Assembly: GCA_023105745.1 (NCBI GenBank)
Contig: JALGQZ010000017.1
Coordinates: forward strand, 716,001 to 780,000
DNA: 64,000 nucleotides
Direction of reading: 5' to 3'
DNA from: Austropuccinia psidii
Taxonomy: Eukaryota; Basidiomycota; Pucciniomycetes; Pucciniales; Sphaerophragmiaceae
Shown here: positions 45,882 to 58,930 of the stretch, in pieces
Position numbering within the stretch: the stretch's first letter is position 1
How the letters are laid out: every line of letters begins with the position of its first letter
Notes under the pieces: generated by a model
Database searches by the model: none
What the model was told of the DNA's origin: nothing
The model's input: the letters and a program-made list of their open reading frames with translations, nothing else
Position numbers and translations under genes: made by a program

Positions 45882-47318
45882 TGTCAGCCTGTGACTCAAA
45901 ACCAGAGCACAAGCATGACAACCAAAATACCATAAACCAATGGTATAGCCAAGATACCACCAAAACATGGAGCTGAGCCAAATCAGCTCAAAAGGTATCA
46001 AAAGAGAGAGGAAACTCACCTCTTTCTGAAAACATAATTCCCATTAACATAGGACAAGAAATAACAAAGTTATTCCTGCTCAAAGTTATTGCTGAGCATA
46101 AACCTTAATTTTCACCACTCATCTAGAATCGCGAAGGAGAGGCTTAACCCCATCAAATGGGTACTCAAAATGAAGCTCTAAGCCAGGGCTATCCAATGGT
46201 ACCAGCCAAACTGAGCTAGCACCAGTATTACTTGAGTTATGGTCAAATTCAGGCCAAATAAGGGTGAACAAAACATTCACCTCCCATCTAACTTCTACAG
46301 TTTTAGTGTGGGATATTTGAAGTGGGGTCTTTTTGGAAATAGCACAATCAGGGATATCTGATGGTGCCATCCACTTCTTCATATCTCACCTATAACAGAA
46401 GTTAAGAGGCAAACAAGCTCAATACAGCTTTTTGCCCAAACCACGCCTATGTACAAAAACCTTGTACATGGGATAACTTTGTCATATTTAAAGATAACCA
46501 TACCAAATTGGGTATCATTGTGTAGAGCTCATATAGGGCTATCCAATGAGCCAACTCTGAGCATTATATCTCAAGCACTGACAGAGTTATGGCCATTTGA
46601 AGGCTATAATCCCACAATATGACCAATAAAACTGTATTATGACAGGATACAGTTGTACTCTGATTATGAGGTTTCAAACAGACAAAGAAGCATGTTAATA
46701 CTTCCATACCTCATAAGTAAGTCAATACTGGGGTCCCATACAGTTTCTGTACAGCATTCTACGCATCATACACGTCAGAATCAGGCTGTGAGGTCCCCAG
46801 ATGAAAATCTTCACCCTGTATTGGTGAGAACTGCCCAGATGTGGTTTCAAAACCACATCTGAGCCCAATACAGGGAATACAGGCTGTTTGCAAACCACAA
46901 GTCAGTCCTAGAGAGTGAAAAATCTTCACTTCCTCTACGTGGAAAGGTCTAGCACCCTTTCCACCCCATTTCAGGATAAAAAGGAGGCTTTTCACAGCCA
47001 GAATTGTCTCCTCATCCTGCTCTTGAATACCCTACGTAGTAAACTGTCAAAAACAGTTTTACTCTTGGGTAATAATCAGGTATACTCTTAATTTGAAGTA
47101 TTGTAGTCTTTATTATTGTAACCCAACAGGTAAAGCTGCACCCAGGGCTTTCAACAGCACTCACCACCACTATATTCCTTATAGTAAAGCCCTCTTATTA
47201 TTAAATTAAAACATCTTTAACCCTTATAAAAGTATTTTAAACTATTTTCTACGTGTCACAGTCATAGCTTTAGTTGTAAATAGCGTTATTACCACTTCAA
47301 CATAGACTCAGCCTGACA
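45882..47318 (+). repeat. Ty3-C 5' LTR
   Basis: 1437 bp, with TGTCAGCCTGTGACTC at the start and ACTCAGCCTGACA at the end. It contains CCAGATGTGGTTTCAAAACC and ACATCTGAG, a hairpin-prone stretch at about 46834. Confidence 0.93.
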
Positions 47319-47916
47319 TTTTGGGGGTGTGGCCGTGTTTTAAAACCCTTTCTGGACTTATTACAAGTAAGATTTTCTCTTTTTTTATCATTTTATTGAC
47401 ACTTGTTTTATCTTTTTAGGCATCATTATCTCTAAAAAAATATATATTTTTATATATTTTTATTTATTTTTTAAAAAAAATACTGATATCTTAAAGAGTA
47501 TCTGTCACATGGCTAATAACCACAAGAGCAGTTTTTTTGGTGTGTTTTGTATATAAAAACACTTTTAAGCCACTAATACAGTCTTAATTCTTAATTGAAT
47601 CAAGACAGCTCAAAAGAATAAAGCAACAGTTGAGGCGTGTTTGGGCACATTGTTAACTCAATTGTCCTGTAATACACCATCTTTGACAGATTATACTTGC
47701 TAATTACAAGTATTCTGTAAGATATTGGTATACAAACAGTATACCACATATCAGTAAGCTGTATTTTTGACGTGGAATTGTTAATTCAATTACACTGTCA
47801 TAATACAAGGGCATATTGTAATAATATACAAGCCCAGAGGCCATTCTTAGACGTGAAAAACCAGCCTTTTAGGAAGTCTTAACTGACATAAGCCCTCTTT
47901 TTCCTGTTTAATTCAG

Positions 47917-48216
47917 TGGAAGAAAATTTCATACCACTTGAGACCCAGTCACAGGCCAACACCCCAGTGACACCCTCAGAACCAGAGGGCAGCAAGGGCA
48001 AAGGAAAAAGACTTAGTGAAGGCCTCATTACAGCCAAAGAGTGGACACCAATAGCCACTCAGAGGAGTAGAAAACCACGAAACTTTGCTTCAATACAAGG
48101 TAAACCAACCTTAACCACTTGTACAGGGAAGATTACAATTATTAACCCAGTTGTAACCTCCAAAGGCAAACTGCCCAAATCAGCAGATAAAAAATTTGTA
48201 CAAGGCACAGTCAAAG
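47917..48216 (+). CDS. Ty3-C leader exon of spliced accessory protein
   Basis: The exon follows TTTAATTCAG and begins with TG in frame. A strong donor upstream, TTACAA|GTAAGA (exon end A at 47366), would complete the AUG (A|TG GAA GAA). It encodes about 99 residues (EENFIPLETQSQANTPVTPS..) rich in Thr, Pro and Lys, and ends in phase 1 at CAAAG|GTAAAT (48216/48217). A 68-nt intron leads to acceptor TCTCAG at 48284, 20 nt past the Gag ATG at 48265. An earlier GT at about 48098 is an alternative donor. Confidence 0.58.
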
Positions 48217-48264
48217 GTAAATACCCTAAGAACATAAAGTTTTTGACTGCTTGAAAACACTGAT

Positions 48265-50580
48265 ATGTCCCCTGCATATCTCAGAGACTTTGGCTTCCAA
48301 AGGAACCAACCAGAGGACAGAGAAGGCTTGTCCAGCACCAGAAGACCTGGAAGAAGACACCTTGGACACAGTGGTGGATGGCAAAACAATGAGGGAGATA
48401 ATATCAACCTTGCCATTCACAATCCAATTCAACAGGAACCTCAAACCAGAGGACTGGAAGGATATGGATCAAGTTCTTCAGCTCCACCAACTCCTCAAAA
48501 ACTTATTTCAATGGAGCATGGACAACAAGAGGTTCAACCTGGCAAGTCACTGGGCAGAACTTGGAGCAAGTTGGCAGAAGATCTGTCTCAAAGAGATAGA
48601 CTTCAAAGACCTGATGGTAATCACCAAAGATTGGAATCCTACCAGGTAGTTCAGACTCCTGGAGGCAAGGGCACAGAGGATAAGGGAGAACCAAGCCACT
48701 ATCCAAGCTATAGAAGAACAGTTAACCCAGACAGGGCCTACTCAGATTCCTTCAGGCTCACAAGGAGCAGGCCAAATCAGCTCTCCAGTGGCTTCACACC
48801 ATTCAGAAACCAGCAGATCAGTGGCCAAGAGTCACCATTCTTCACAATTCCAGGAAGTTTCCAGGAGAAGACAAGGAAACAAGGGTAAGAACAAAACCTC
48901 CTTCAACCAGAGGAGAAAAGAGTCAGACCCTATGATTCAGAAGCTGTTGGATTTGGTAAAAGAAGTGCACAAGAACCAGAAGTAGTTGTAAACCACTCTA
49001 GAGTAAGTAGTCCTAGTAATAGAAACATTACCCCCACTCAGACTGAACATAACATTGTCACATCTGAGAGTAACATCAACAGTCATACACTGTGGTTACA
49101 AATGTCCCAATATGCTCAACAATCTGCAAAGCAGTTTGTAGAAATTGAAGCTGGCCAAGAGAGGATGAGAAAAACTCAAGCCTCCTTGGAACAGATAGTT
49201 AAGAATCTTCAAGAAGGATATTCTCAGCTGAGCAAAGCCTCTGAAGAAACCAACAAAAGACTGAATATAGTCTTTGAAGAACAACACCACAGCATAAGGG
49301 ACAGGGATTGTCTGGACCAAGACATAAAGAAATTGTTTAATGTCTACCATAACTTGAATCCCCAACCACAAGGCCAAGTTATGGAGAATCCATATCAACC
49401 AGATGAAATCAAACCAGATGCCATGTTGATGAATAAAGCAAGATCCCCATCACAATACCAGGATGGACATGGCATGTCTTATTCAGAGAAGGAAGCCTTG
49501 AAACAGCTTCCTGAGGCCTCAAATTGGCCCAAATTCTCTGGATCAGGAGAATATAATCATATGGAACTCATATATTATATTGATGGACTCTTCATTGATG
49601 TACCAAGCATAACAGACTACTGCATCACTGCTAGATTGAATACTGCATTTAAAGGTCATACTAGTATATGGTACACAGAAATGAAAGAAATCCATGGCAG
49701 AAGAAACTGGCCATGGTGGAAGAGTCAAATCATCCAAAAGTACAGTAATGGAACTTGGATATGGCAAAAGACAATGTCATTTGAAAATGACAAATACTCT
49801 GTGGACAAAGATCCATATGAGTGGTGTCTTAGACAGTCTAAAAGACTTAAAGCCATTGATCCTGAGATGAACATCCAAATGAGGAATCACAAACTTCTGA
49901 CACAATTTCCAGGAGAGCTAGAGCATGCAGTAAAATGCACATGCAACCAAAATTGCACTCTAGATGACATTACCAACACCTTACAAGACATAAGGAAAAG
50001 GACTAATATAGGGAAATTCACCCCATATAAGAGCAGTAGTTTCAAAGAGAAACAACCTGTCAGGGTAGAGTTTAAAGACAAACCCAAAGAAAGGGTGGCA
50101 GAAGTGGCAAAGAAGAGGAATTCTTGTCACAATTGTGGTTCAACAGACCACTATGCCAACAACTGTCCAAAGGCAAAGAAAAAAGTCTATGCCATAGAGA
50201 ACGTCCCTGAGGAAGAACCTCCGACAGAGGATTCTGAATCAGACTCCATGGGTGATGCCATCAGAGAACCATCTGATGATGATCAAGACCCAAGAGAGGA
50301 ATTTCTAGTGGAATACCAAGAGGAAACCCCACTAGAAATCCAGGACAGACAGTTGGAAGCAGGCATGCCACAGGACACTGCTGACAAGAGCTTGTGCAAA
50401 CACACACAAGATGCACAAACATTCCTGGCTACACCAACCAAAGGAATGGCAATTATACATGGGATAGCCACAAAAATGACTGTTTGTATTGACAATGCTC
50501 AGCACCCACTGATAATTGATAGTGGAGCACACTGCTCCATAGTGGCCAGAAACTATCTGGATACCCACTTCCCAAACTGA
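48265..50580 (+). pseudogene. Ty3-C Gag and protease
   Basis: ATG 48265 opens the Gag frame (low-complexity N-terminus), with TAA 48886-48888, then open from before 49102. A coiled-coil segment (QTQASLEQIVKN-like) precedes the capsid domain (ASNWPKFSGSGEYNHMELIY, NWPWWKSQIIQKYSNG). Then come the knuckle CHNCGSTDHYANNC and the protease LIIDSGAHCSIVARNYL. It stops at TGA 50578-50580 where A and B suggest Trp (PNW). Gag builds the particle; the protease would process the polyprotein. Confidence 0.88.
48285..48985 (+). pseudogene. Ty3-C accessory ORF in the +1 frame over gag
   Basis: The join GAG|ACT continues in the +1 frame relative to Gag: ETLASKGTNQRTEKACPAPE, a helical part with FNLASHWAELGASWQ, KDWNPTR at the place of NGWHP/NGWNP in A and B, and a Lys-rich C-terminus ending MIQKLLDLVKEVHKNQK and TAG at 48983-48985. 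One internal TAG (48647-48649) follows KDWNPTR; the frame beyond it is still protein-like (FRLLEARAQRIRENQATIQA). Unrecognised family. Confidence 0.55.
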
Positions 50581-52400
50581 GAAAAACAGCTCTTGCCCAC
50601 TAAGGCAAAGAACTTTAAAAGTGCATCAGGGAAGATGACTTCCATTGGAACAATTATCAAAGAGATAATTATACCCCACAAGAGGGGTAATATCAGACTC
50701 AACCCAGAGTTTGTAGTGCTTGATGATGCCCACATCCAAGGGTTTTTACTGGGAACAGATTACCAGAGGATGTATGGAATAGACATTTACAACAGTAAAA
50801 ATAGGCACATCACCATTGGTACTAACAAGGAAAAGAAATTTTCACTTGATATATACCAGATATCTTCTCAAGACCCACTAGAAGTACTTCTGAAGGAATT
50901 CAGAGAGGGACAGTTTAGCACTACCCTCACCAGTAAACAAAAACTAATTTTACTGAAGATGCTGAGAAAGAACAGACCAGCATTTGCCATTCGTGAAGAA
51001 CCATTAGGCAAGATCAAAGGCCATGATATAGAGCTATATCTGGATGTGGAAAGGCCTTATCCACCCATTCTTAGGAGACCTCCTTATCCAGAAAGCCTGG
51101 AAACCGGGAAAGAAATTGAGAAACATATCAATGAACTCCTGGATATGGATGTCATCAGGAAGATTGGACATAATGAAATAGTGGAAATCACCACCCCTGT
51201 CCTAATCACTTGGCATGATGGAAAGTCTAGAATGTGTGGAGATTTCAGAGCTCTGAATAACTACACAAAAGCAGACAGGTACCCTATATCCAGGATACCT
51301 CATGCCTTGGATAAACTGGCTAAAGCCAAATACATAACCAAAATGGATTGTATGAAAGGTTTCCAGCAGAATTGAGTTAAACCAAACTCCATGAAATTAC
51401 TCAGAATAATATGCCATATGGGCGTATATGAGTATACCAGAATGCCATTTGGTATCAAGAATGCACCAGCCCACTTCCAAAGGATGATGGACACAATATT
51501 TCAAGATGAAATATTGGAAGGCTGGATGGTAGTATATATTGATGATATCATTATATACTCAGAGAAATGGGAGAACCATGTGCAATACATAGACAGAGGT
51601 ACTAAGTAAATGCACACCCATAAATTTCAAAATTTCACTTAAAAAATGCAATTTTGGCCAACAAGAGTTACTGGCTCTATGACATAAAGTCTCAGGTCTT
51701 AGTCTGGAAATTGATCAGAATAAAGTAGCAGCAGTACTGCAAAAGCCAGTACAAAAGAGCCTCAAAGAGATGCAATCTTTCCTTGGGTTTGCTAGCTACT
51801 ATAGAAACCACATTAAAGACTTTGCACACATAACTACTAGTTTATACAATTTATGTTCAAAAGATGTAGTTTTTGAAATAACCAAGGAAAGGAGAGATGC
51901 ATATGAGAGGATCAAATATGAACTCACTAATGCACCTGTGCTCATCTTACCCGACTTTGAACTACCATTCAAGTTATATATAGATGCAGCATGCAGTCAA
52001 GGCCTAGGAGCATCCCTTCACCAAAGACAAATTATGGATGGTGAACCAAGAGAAGGAGTGATTTGCTACATCTCAAGGCAGCTGAAAGATTCAGAAGCCA
52101 GGTATGGGGCCACCCAGACTGAGTGTCTATTTCTAGTCTGGGCTCTAAAAAACTCCATTATTATCTGGAGGGTGCAGTCTTTGAAGTCTACACAGACTGC
52201 ACAACCTTGAAGTCTTTACTGAACATGAAGACTACAAATAGACACATGCTGAGATGGCAAATAGCCATTCAGGAGTATAGAGGGAACATGAACATCATAT
52301 AAAAAGAAGGTAAAAGTCATACCAATGCAGATGGCCACTGGAGAATGTCAAAAGCAATCCAGCTTATGACCCTGAAGTTGCAGCCAAGATTCCTATCCAT
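50581..52400 (+). pseudogene. Ty3-C reverse transcriptase and RNase H
   Basis: Same frame after the TGA: TWHDGKSRMCGDFRALNNYT, KMDCMKGFQQN, then TGA 51373-51375, [18 protein letters not shown] and VVYIDDIIIYS. A frameshift near 51595 moves the reading to another frame (NFKISLKKCNFGQQELLA, a TGA near 51680, [36 protein letters not shown]). A second shift near 52145 precedes the RNase H end ([23 protein letters not shown]). RT catalytic YIDD is intact. Confidence 0.87.
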
Positions 52401-52403
52401 TTC

Positions 52404-53636
52404 ATGGAAGTAGATAGGAAGAAGAACTTCAGATTTTCTGAATGGGCACCAGAACGTGGCACCCTTGACAGTGGGAACACTGATTCAAAAGGAACAGAAA
52501 CTCCCATACTGGGAATAAGTTCCTCAGAACTACACCATGAATTTTTCAGTGCAGTACTGAAGTCTTATGCCAAGCACAAACAGTGTGGCATATTACTACT
52601 ACTCCTTCAACAAAAGTACAGGAGTCCAGAACTGGAATCCCAGCTGGAAGAACCCTTGTTGAGGGCCTATAAGGAAAACAAGTTTTTCCTTATAGATGGC
52701 CTGCTCTACCACAGAGAAAAACACACAAGTGCACTCACAGTGGTAGAAAGGGACCACATCTCCCTGATCCTGCAGGATTGCCATGACTGCCCCTATATGG
52801 GACACATGATTGAAGACAGGACCAAGGAGAGGGTAGCAAGCACAGCTTGGTGGCCCAAGTGGGAACAAGAGTTGAGTGAATACATCAACACTTGTGAGAG
52901 ATGCCAGAGGGCAAATAGGAAACATGGGAAGAAGTATGGGCTAATTCAACATATAGAAGAACCCAAGCACCCATGGGAAACCATCAACATGGACTGGGTT
53001 ACAGGAATTGTCCCAGGAGGCAAAGAAAACTACAATGCCTGTTTGATCATAGTTGATAGGTTCAGCAAGAGTATGAGGTGTCTACCATGCCATAAAGAGG
53101 ACACAGCAATGGATACTGCCCTGTTATTTTGGAATAACATCATATCCACCTGTGGAGTCCCTAGGATCATCATTAGTGATAGGGACCCAAAATTCACATC
53201 TGAATTCGGGACCAACTTATATGACATGCTTGGTACCAAGCTTGCTTTTTCCACAGCTTACCATCCACAAACAGATGGCCTAACTGAGAGGATGATCCAA
53301 ACAATGGAGGACATCCTCAGGAGATTCTGTGCCTATGGCATGGAATACAAGGACCATGAAGGATACACCCATGATTGGGTTACCCTCTTACCAGCAGTCC
53401 AACTGGCTTATAATACAAGCCAGCACTCCACCACAAGGAAAACACCTGCAGTGGTAGAGAAAGGCTGGAATCCCCTGTTGCCTGTGGATCACTCAAAGAA
53501 GAATCTTCTAACCATCCACCCCACAGCCAAAGACTTCCATGATATGTGGAAGAGGGCCTGTGACACAGATGCCAAATGCATAGCTGAGGCAAAAGAGTAC
53601 AATAAGCAGAGGTGGGAAAAATCACATGAAACCTGA
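52404..53636 (+). pseudogene. Ty3-C integrase
   Basis: 410 codons without a stop. The HHCC domain is [18 protein letters not shown] with [10 protein letters not shown]. The core is [34 protein letters not shown] and [17 protein letters not shown], with Asp, Asp and Glu in place. The C-terminal part of the core is intact up to RWEKSHET. A 1-base shift at its end passes to the next open frame. This is the best-preserved part of the C polyprotein. Confidence 0.9.
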
Positions 53637-54105
53637 CTTCAAGGAAGGAGACAAGGTGCTAGTGTCTACACTGAACTTTAATAATCTTAAAGGACCCAAG
53701 AAGATGAGGGACTCATTTGTAGGGCCTTTCACTATCATTAAGCTGATAGGAAAGAATGCAGTGGAAGTCAAACTTACAGAAGAATTTTCCAGGAAGCACC
53801 CAGTCTTCCCAGTGAGTTTGGTCAAACCATACTTCCAAACAGGAGAGAATAATTTTCCCTCCAGGAGAAAGAACCCCACACCACCTGATATAGTGGAAGT
53901 GGAGGACTCCACAGGACCTGTGAGTAAAATCATCAGTGCCAGGAAGATCAGACTTAATGGAAAGGATCAAAGACAATACTTAGTCAGATTCAAGCACCAG
54001 ACAGGTGATAAAGACAAATGGTTGGCAGAAGATGCCATACCAGATGGGAACCTTCATCTAAGGAGATTCAGGGCCTCTAGGAGGACTGAAAAGTCTCATC
54101 AATGA
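53626..54105 (+). pseudogene. Ty3-C integrase C-terminus and chromodomain-like tail
   Basis: [19 protein letters not shown] is the integrase C-terminal beta barrel. The tail QRQYLVRFKHQTGDKDKWLA is chromodomain-like and presumably targets integration to chromatin. TGA lies at 54103-54105, just before the polypurine tract. It overlaps the previous frame by about ten bases, showing a frameshift. Confidence 0.85.
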
Positions 54106-54129
54106 TGAGCCTTTTTTGGAGGGAGGGTA

Positions 54130-55565
54130 TGTCAGCCTGTGACTCAAAACCAGAGCACAAGCATGACAACAAAATACCATAAACCAATGGTATAGCCAAG
54201 ATACCACCAAAACATGGAGCTGAGCCAAATCAGCTCAAAAGGTATCAAAAGAGAGAGGAAAATAACCTCTTTCTAAAAACATAAGTCCCATCACCATAGG
54301 ACAAGAAATAACAAAGTTATTCCTGCTCAAAGTTATTGCTGAGCATAAACCTTAATTTTCACCTCTCATCTAAAATGTAGAAGGAGAGGCTTAACCCCAT
54401 CAAATGGGTACTCAAAATGAAGCTCTAAGCCAGGGCTATCCAATGGTACCAGCCAAATTGAGCTAGCACCAGTATTACTTGAGTTATGGTTAAATTCAGC
54501 CCAGATAAGGGTGAACAAAACATTCACCTCTCATCTAACTTCTACAGTTTTAGTGTGGGATATTTAAAGTCGGGTCTTTTTTGAAAGAGCACAATCAGGG
54601 CTATCTGATGGTGCCATCCACTTCTTCATATCTCACCTATAACAGAAGTTAAGAGGCAAACAAGCTCAATACAGCTTTTTGCCCAAACCATGCCTATGTA
54701 CAAAAACCTTGTACATGGGATAACTTTGTCATATTTAAAGATAACCATACCAGATTGGGTATTATTGTGGAGAGCTCATATAGGGCTATCCAATGAACCA
54801 AATTTGAGCATGATATTTCAAACACTGACAGAGGTATGGCCACTTGAAGGTTATAATCCCACAATATGACCAATACAACTGTATTATGATAGGATACAGT
54901 TGTACTCTGATTATGAGGTTTCAAACAGACAAAAAAGCATGTTAATACTTCCATACCTCATAAGTAAGTCAATACTGGGGTCCCATACAGTTTCTGTACA
55001 GAATTCTACATATCATACATGTCAGAATCAGGCTGTGAGGTCCCCAGCTGAACGTTTTCACCATGTATTGGTGAAAACTGCCCAGATGTGGTTTCAAAAC
55101 CACATCTGAGCGCAATACAGGGAATACAGGCTGTTTGCAAACCACAAGTCAGTCCTAGAAAGTGAAAAATCTTCACTTCCTCTACATGGAAAGGTCTAGC
55201 ACCCTTTCCACCCCATTTCAGGATAAAAAGGAGGCTTTTCACAGCCAGAATTGTCTCCTCATCCTGCTCTTGAATACCCTACATAGTAAAATGTCAAAAA
55301 CAGTTTTACTCTTGGGTAATGATCAGGTATACTCTTAATCTAAAGTATTGTAGTCTTTATTATTGTAACCCAACAGGTAAAGCTGCACCCAGGGCTTTCA
55401 ACAGCGCTCACCACCACTATATTCCTTATAGTGAAGCCCTCTTATTATTTAATTAAAACAATCTTAACCCTTTTAAAAGTATTTTAAACTATTTTCTATG
55501 TGTCACAGTCATAGGTTTAGTTGTAAATAGCCTTATTACCACTTCAACATAGACTCAGCCTGACA
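54130..55565 (+). repeat. Ty3-C 3' LTR
   Basis: 1436 bp, partner of 45882-47318 with visible scattered substitutions, many of them C/T at ACG and ATG sites. This is an older pair than Ty3-B. Confidence 0.93.
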
Positions 55566-55570
55566 AAGTA

Positions 55571-55611
55571 GAAGTAGTAACGAAATTGCAGCAATCATGA
55601 AGGCCTTATAG
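55571..55611 (+). pseudogene. Harbinger ORF1 of H2, C-terminal end
   Basis: After Ty3-C and its second TSD copy (55566-55570) the ORF1 frame continues SSNEIAAIMKAL and stops at TAG 55609-55611. The in-frame join (LSS|RSSNE) supports the Ty3-C boundaries. Confidence 0.75.
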
Positions 55612-55755
55612 AAATTTTTAATAAGGCCTTAATCACCACCACATTCAGAACAGCTTATCATTTATCACTAGAAAGTTTTAGAATTCCTTGCCAAAATATC
55701 ATCATCACATGTTTTGGTTAAAATTGTTTAAGATGTGATTTTTTAGAGCTCAGAA

Positions 55756-57678
55756 TGTGAACCTTGAGGTATATTTTACATACCAAAATAGGCCACAATT
55801 ATCTTAAAAAGAAATTTTGAATTATGCATAACTCATAAGTCATGCATATATCCAAAATTCATCATTTTTGATTTCAGAAAAGATGAATAACTTTTTGTTG
55901 AGTAAGTAAATCCATGGATTTAAGACCAGATTTGGATTCTAAACAAAAATCCACCCAGGGTAGCTCCATAGAGTGAATAAGCTCAAACTAACTGTTTGAG
56001 GTGGTAAAATGGAAAATACTTCAATACCACATCATCAGCACCACATAAAAGATCCATGAAAATTTTTGTTTTTCTTAATTTCACGCCAAAATAATGGGAA
56101 TGTGAGAAATCCCATGTTACATATACACTCAGAATAGTGTTATGCATGTTTTGAGCACTTAATATCATGGTATTCTTACATGGATGTTTGGTACACCCAT
56201 AGTGGATATCTCACTTGAAGCTTAAATTTCTATTTTGACATGAAAAATAAGCAAGGGGACAAAAGACATCAAAGACAGCCAGGGTACCCAACTTCTGAGG
56301 CCTCAGAGGCCTGGACAGCTCCAAAGCTTGGATTCATGGCTGATCTTGGCCTACTTGGTAAACTAAAACCTTGTGGGAACTTGGTTACCATGTTACAACT
56401 ACTGTAAATCTTAAGAAAATAGCAAATAACCTGCTATTTTGACCCGCCAAGGAGGTAAAGAGCTACTTAGACTCCTGTAACCATCTCAATTCTTAATGAT
56501 TTTCCATGGATAACCCCCAAAAGAGTAATTAAAACCCTTTTTGGACTTGTATCCATTGATTTACCTCATAGCAACCAGTGAAACACTGATATTTGCAACT
56601 CTATGTAGAAATGAGGTAAAACCTTCAAAAATTCATTAAAAATACAATTCTTAATGAATCTTTCTGAAGCTTTCAGGACTAATAGAGAACTGTATTATCC
56701 ATTATACAACCAAAAATAATTCCAGTTTTACTAGTAAAATTAAAGGTTTTAATTACTGTCCATTTTTGACTATTCTATGTGAAACACAGAATCTTCAAAA
56801 ATTTACAGTAATTATAAACTGTGATGGAATTGGCAATAACATTGATAAATTTGAGAAATAAATGATTATTTTGGAATAAAATAAGATTTACAGATGTTAC
56901 TTCTTTTATTCTTAACCATATTGGGGTTGGTAGTCAATAAAAGCATTGATTAAGTAATTATGATAATCTTTTGTGACAACAGATGATGCAATCAATAATC
57001 CAAAAGGGTTTATTGTTTTCTCACTCACTGGTTTTTCAGTTTGCTCCATGGAATGCCGCTGTGAGCTGTTGTTGACTTAAAAGAGGCCTCTTCTTGCTGT
57101 TTTTTCCACATCATCATCATCTTATTATATTTTAAACCATTATTACCAACAAGTAAGTATTAGTTATAGCTATTCTTAAGTGTTTTAAATCTTTCAAAAT
57201 CAATAAGAAAGACGTGAAATCATAAAATACAACTATATATTGTTGTAATACTTTTATAAATTCATTTTGATCCTTAAAATCCACAATTCTACATCAAATC
57301 TCTCTATCTTATCTTTCAATAAGTTCTTTGGAATATTAGTGAGTGATTTACTTTTAATTCTTAAAGTTTTTCTCTAAAATTAGTTTTCTTCAAGAATTAT
57401 CATTATAATTATTCTTGTAAAAGATAATTATATATTAAAATAATTTTATTATTTTAATAAAAGAAGTTTTATTATTAAAATCTTCTTGTAATTGATTCTT
57501 GTAGACAATTACTTGCTCACTGTTAAGATCACTAGTAGTGTTTAACACGTGACAGAAATAATTCTTTAATTATTTAATTGTGGTTATAATAACATTTTGT
57601 TATTATATTTCATAAGAACAGTCATAGTACTGTTGATTAATAGTAATATTATCATCAGTTTCATAGACACATCTTACA
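55756..57678 (+). mobile_element. Solo LTR of a Ty3-type element, in H2
   Basis: The 1923-bp LTR TGTGAACCTTGAGG..ATCTTACA is flanked by CAGAA on both sides (55751-55755 and 57679-57683) with no internal region, so it is a solo LTR from recombination. Its ends match the TGTGAGCC..CTTACA type of A and B. A close relative starts at 62943. Confidence 0.88.
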
Positions 57679-57683
57679 CAGAA

Positions 57684-57845
57684 TAACCTGGGCATTAATA
57701 TGAATCAGTCAGCTTATTTGACAATGAAAACTTATCCATACTTAAATTTTATATCAATATGTAATTAGAATATCAATTCACTTCAAAATAAGTGATAACA
57801 CAATTTAATGCCCAAGACACAAAGCAACAGCCTTATTTTCACCCT
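57684..57845. other. H2 spacer
   Basis: Sequence between the solo LTR and the H2 transposase relic; nothing recognised. Confidence 0.4.
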
Positions 57846-58930
57846 ACCTAGCTACATTTTCCCATGAAAGCATAAGCAATTATCCTGAATGTGAGAGCAA
57901 TTTGCTAGAGGCACATTACCCTCTAGCCCATCAAAAGCATTCCTTTCAAATACAATCTCATTGCCATGTTCTTCATTCCAATTGTCTCCATCCTCTAGCA
58001 GAATACTATGTAGTACTGCACAAACATAGATCCAGTTTTTGATGTGGATCATATCACTGGGCTTATTGCACAACAATCACAAATTCTGCAATGAACCCCA
58101 CCTCCCTTTCCAAACCCCAAGGCAGTATTAAATCGAAACTCTGGATGGAGAAATATAGTAAATCAATGATTGATTTAGGTTGTGATTGGCTGCCAAACCT
58201 TTGTAGTAAGGTATACAATGTAATCCTCAGGAATAAGTGGAGTCAGTGAGGATATAATGCCCTAAATTGACATAGCATCAAAGACATGAACTCTCAAAAA
58301 AATGAAATGATTCTTACTCACCCAAACCAAAAAAATCTTGTTCCAATTCAAACAAGCCCATGTGCTTCTACATTGTACTATCCCCACAAGATCCTGGCCA
58401 ACCACTTAGTATGGCAGTGATCATTTTGCAATGATCACAAGCCACCTGTACATTTAACAAATATCACTTCTTGCAATTATATAATACCTCACTATCCACT
58501 CCAGATATTTGAAACAGCGGGACTGTGGTTCCATCCAAAAATCCAACACACCCCAGAAAGCCTTTGTGTGCTAAATGCCTCAAAATTTCACCACATTGCT
58601 CTTTGTTTGGCAGAAAAGGTACTGAGGACCAAAATCACATAGTACCTGGATTTCCCTTTGCAAAGCCATCACTATACTCCCCTGACTGACTTTGTAAGTT
58701 TGTGAAAATCACCCTAGTGAGGCACCATTTCCATTTCTCCCAAGGTGCTCCGAAGTGCTGGATAATTGTTGGAACAAATACATCTGGCCACAATAGCTGT
58801 TATTTGTAAATTGAGAACTTTCTTTCATACGAATATATATGTGATGTAAGCCATGATTGCTTGTGAAAACAGCTTGCTTAAAGTCAATTTTGTGGATGGT
58901 CATCAGCTCCATGATATTGAATTCTTACCT
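57846..58930 (-). pseudogene. Harbinger transposase relic of H2
   Basis: Minus-strand remnants align to the H1 transposase: a block with HLGRNGNGASLG (H1: CLGSNGNGASIG) at 58912-58709, a VSQGSI helix, a degenerate first-Asp region near 58540, and IHIKNWIYVCAVLHSILLED (H1: VDINR.IYVCAVLHNILI) at 58076-57852. Many stops and frameshifts separate them. It is clearly inactive and older than the H1 copy. Confidence 0.72.

Larger units (their letters stand above)
45882..55565 (+). mobile_element. Ty3 (gypsy-type) retrotransposon C in H2 ORF1
   Basis: 9684 bp with LTRs TGTCAGCC..AGCCTGACA of 1437 and 1436 bp and target duplication AAGTA (45877-45881 and 55566-55570). The primer-binding region is TTTTGGGGGTGTGGCCGTG and the polypurine tract is TTTGGAGGGAGGGTA. 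The coding order equals A and B but the sequence is well diverged. Several stops and frameshifts inactivate it. Confidence 0.94.

Noticed and set aside
46653..46995. ORFs on both strands in the Ty3-C LTR, found again near 54900-55242
   Set aside because: Same reason: LTR duplicates; low-complexity and antisense to each other.
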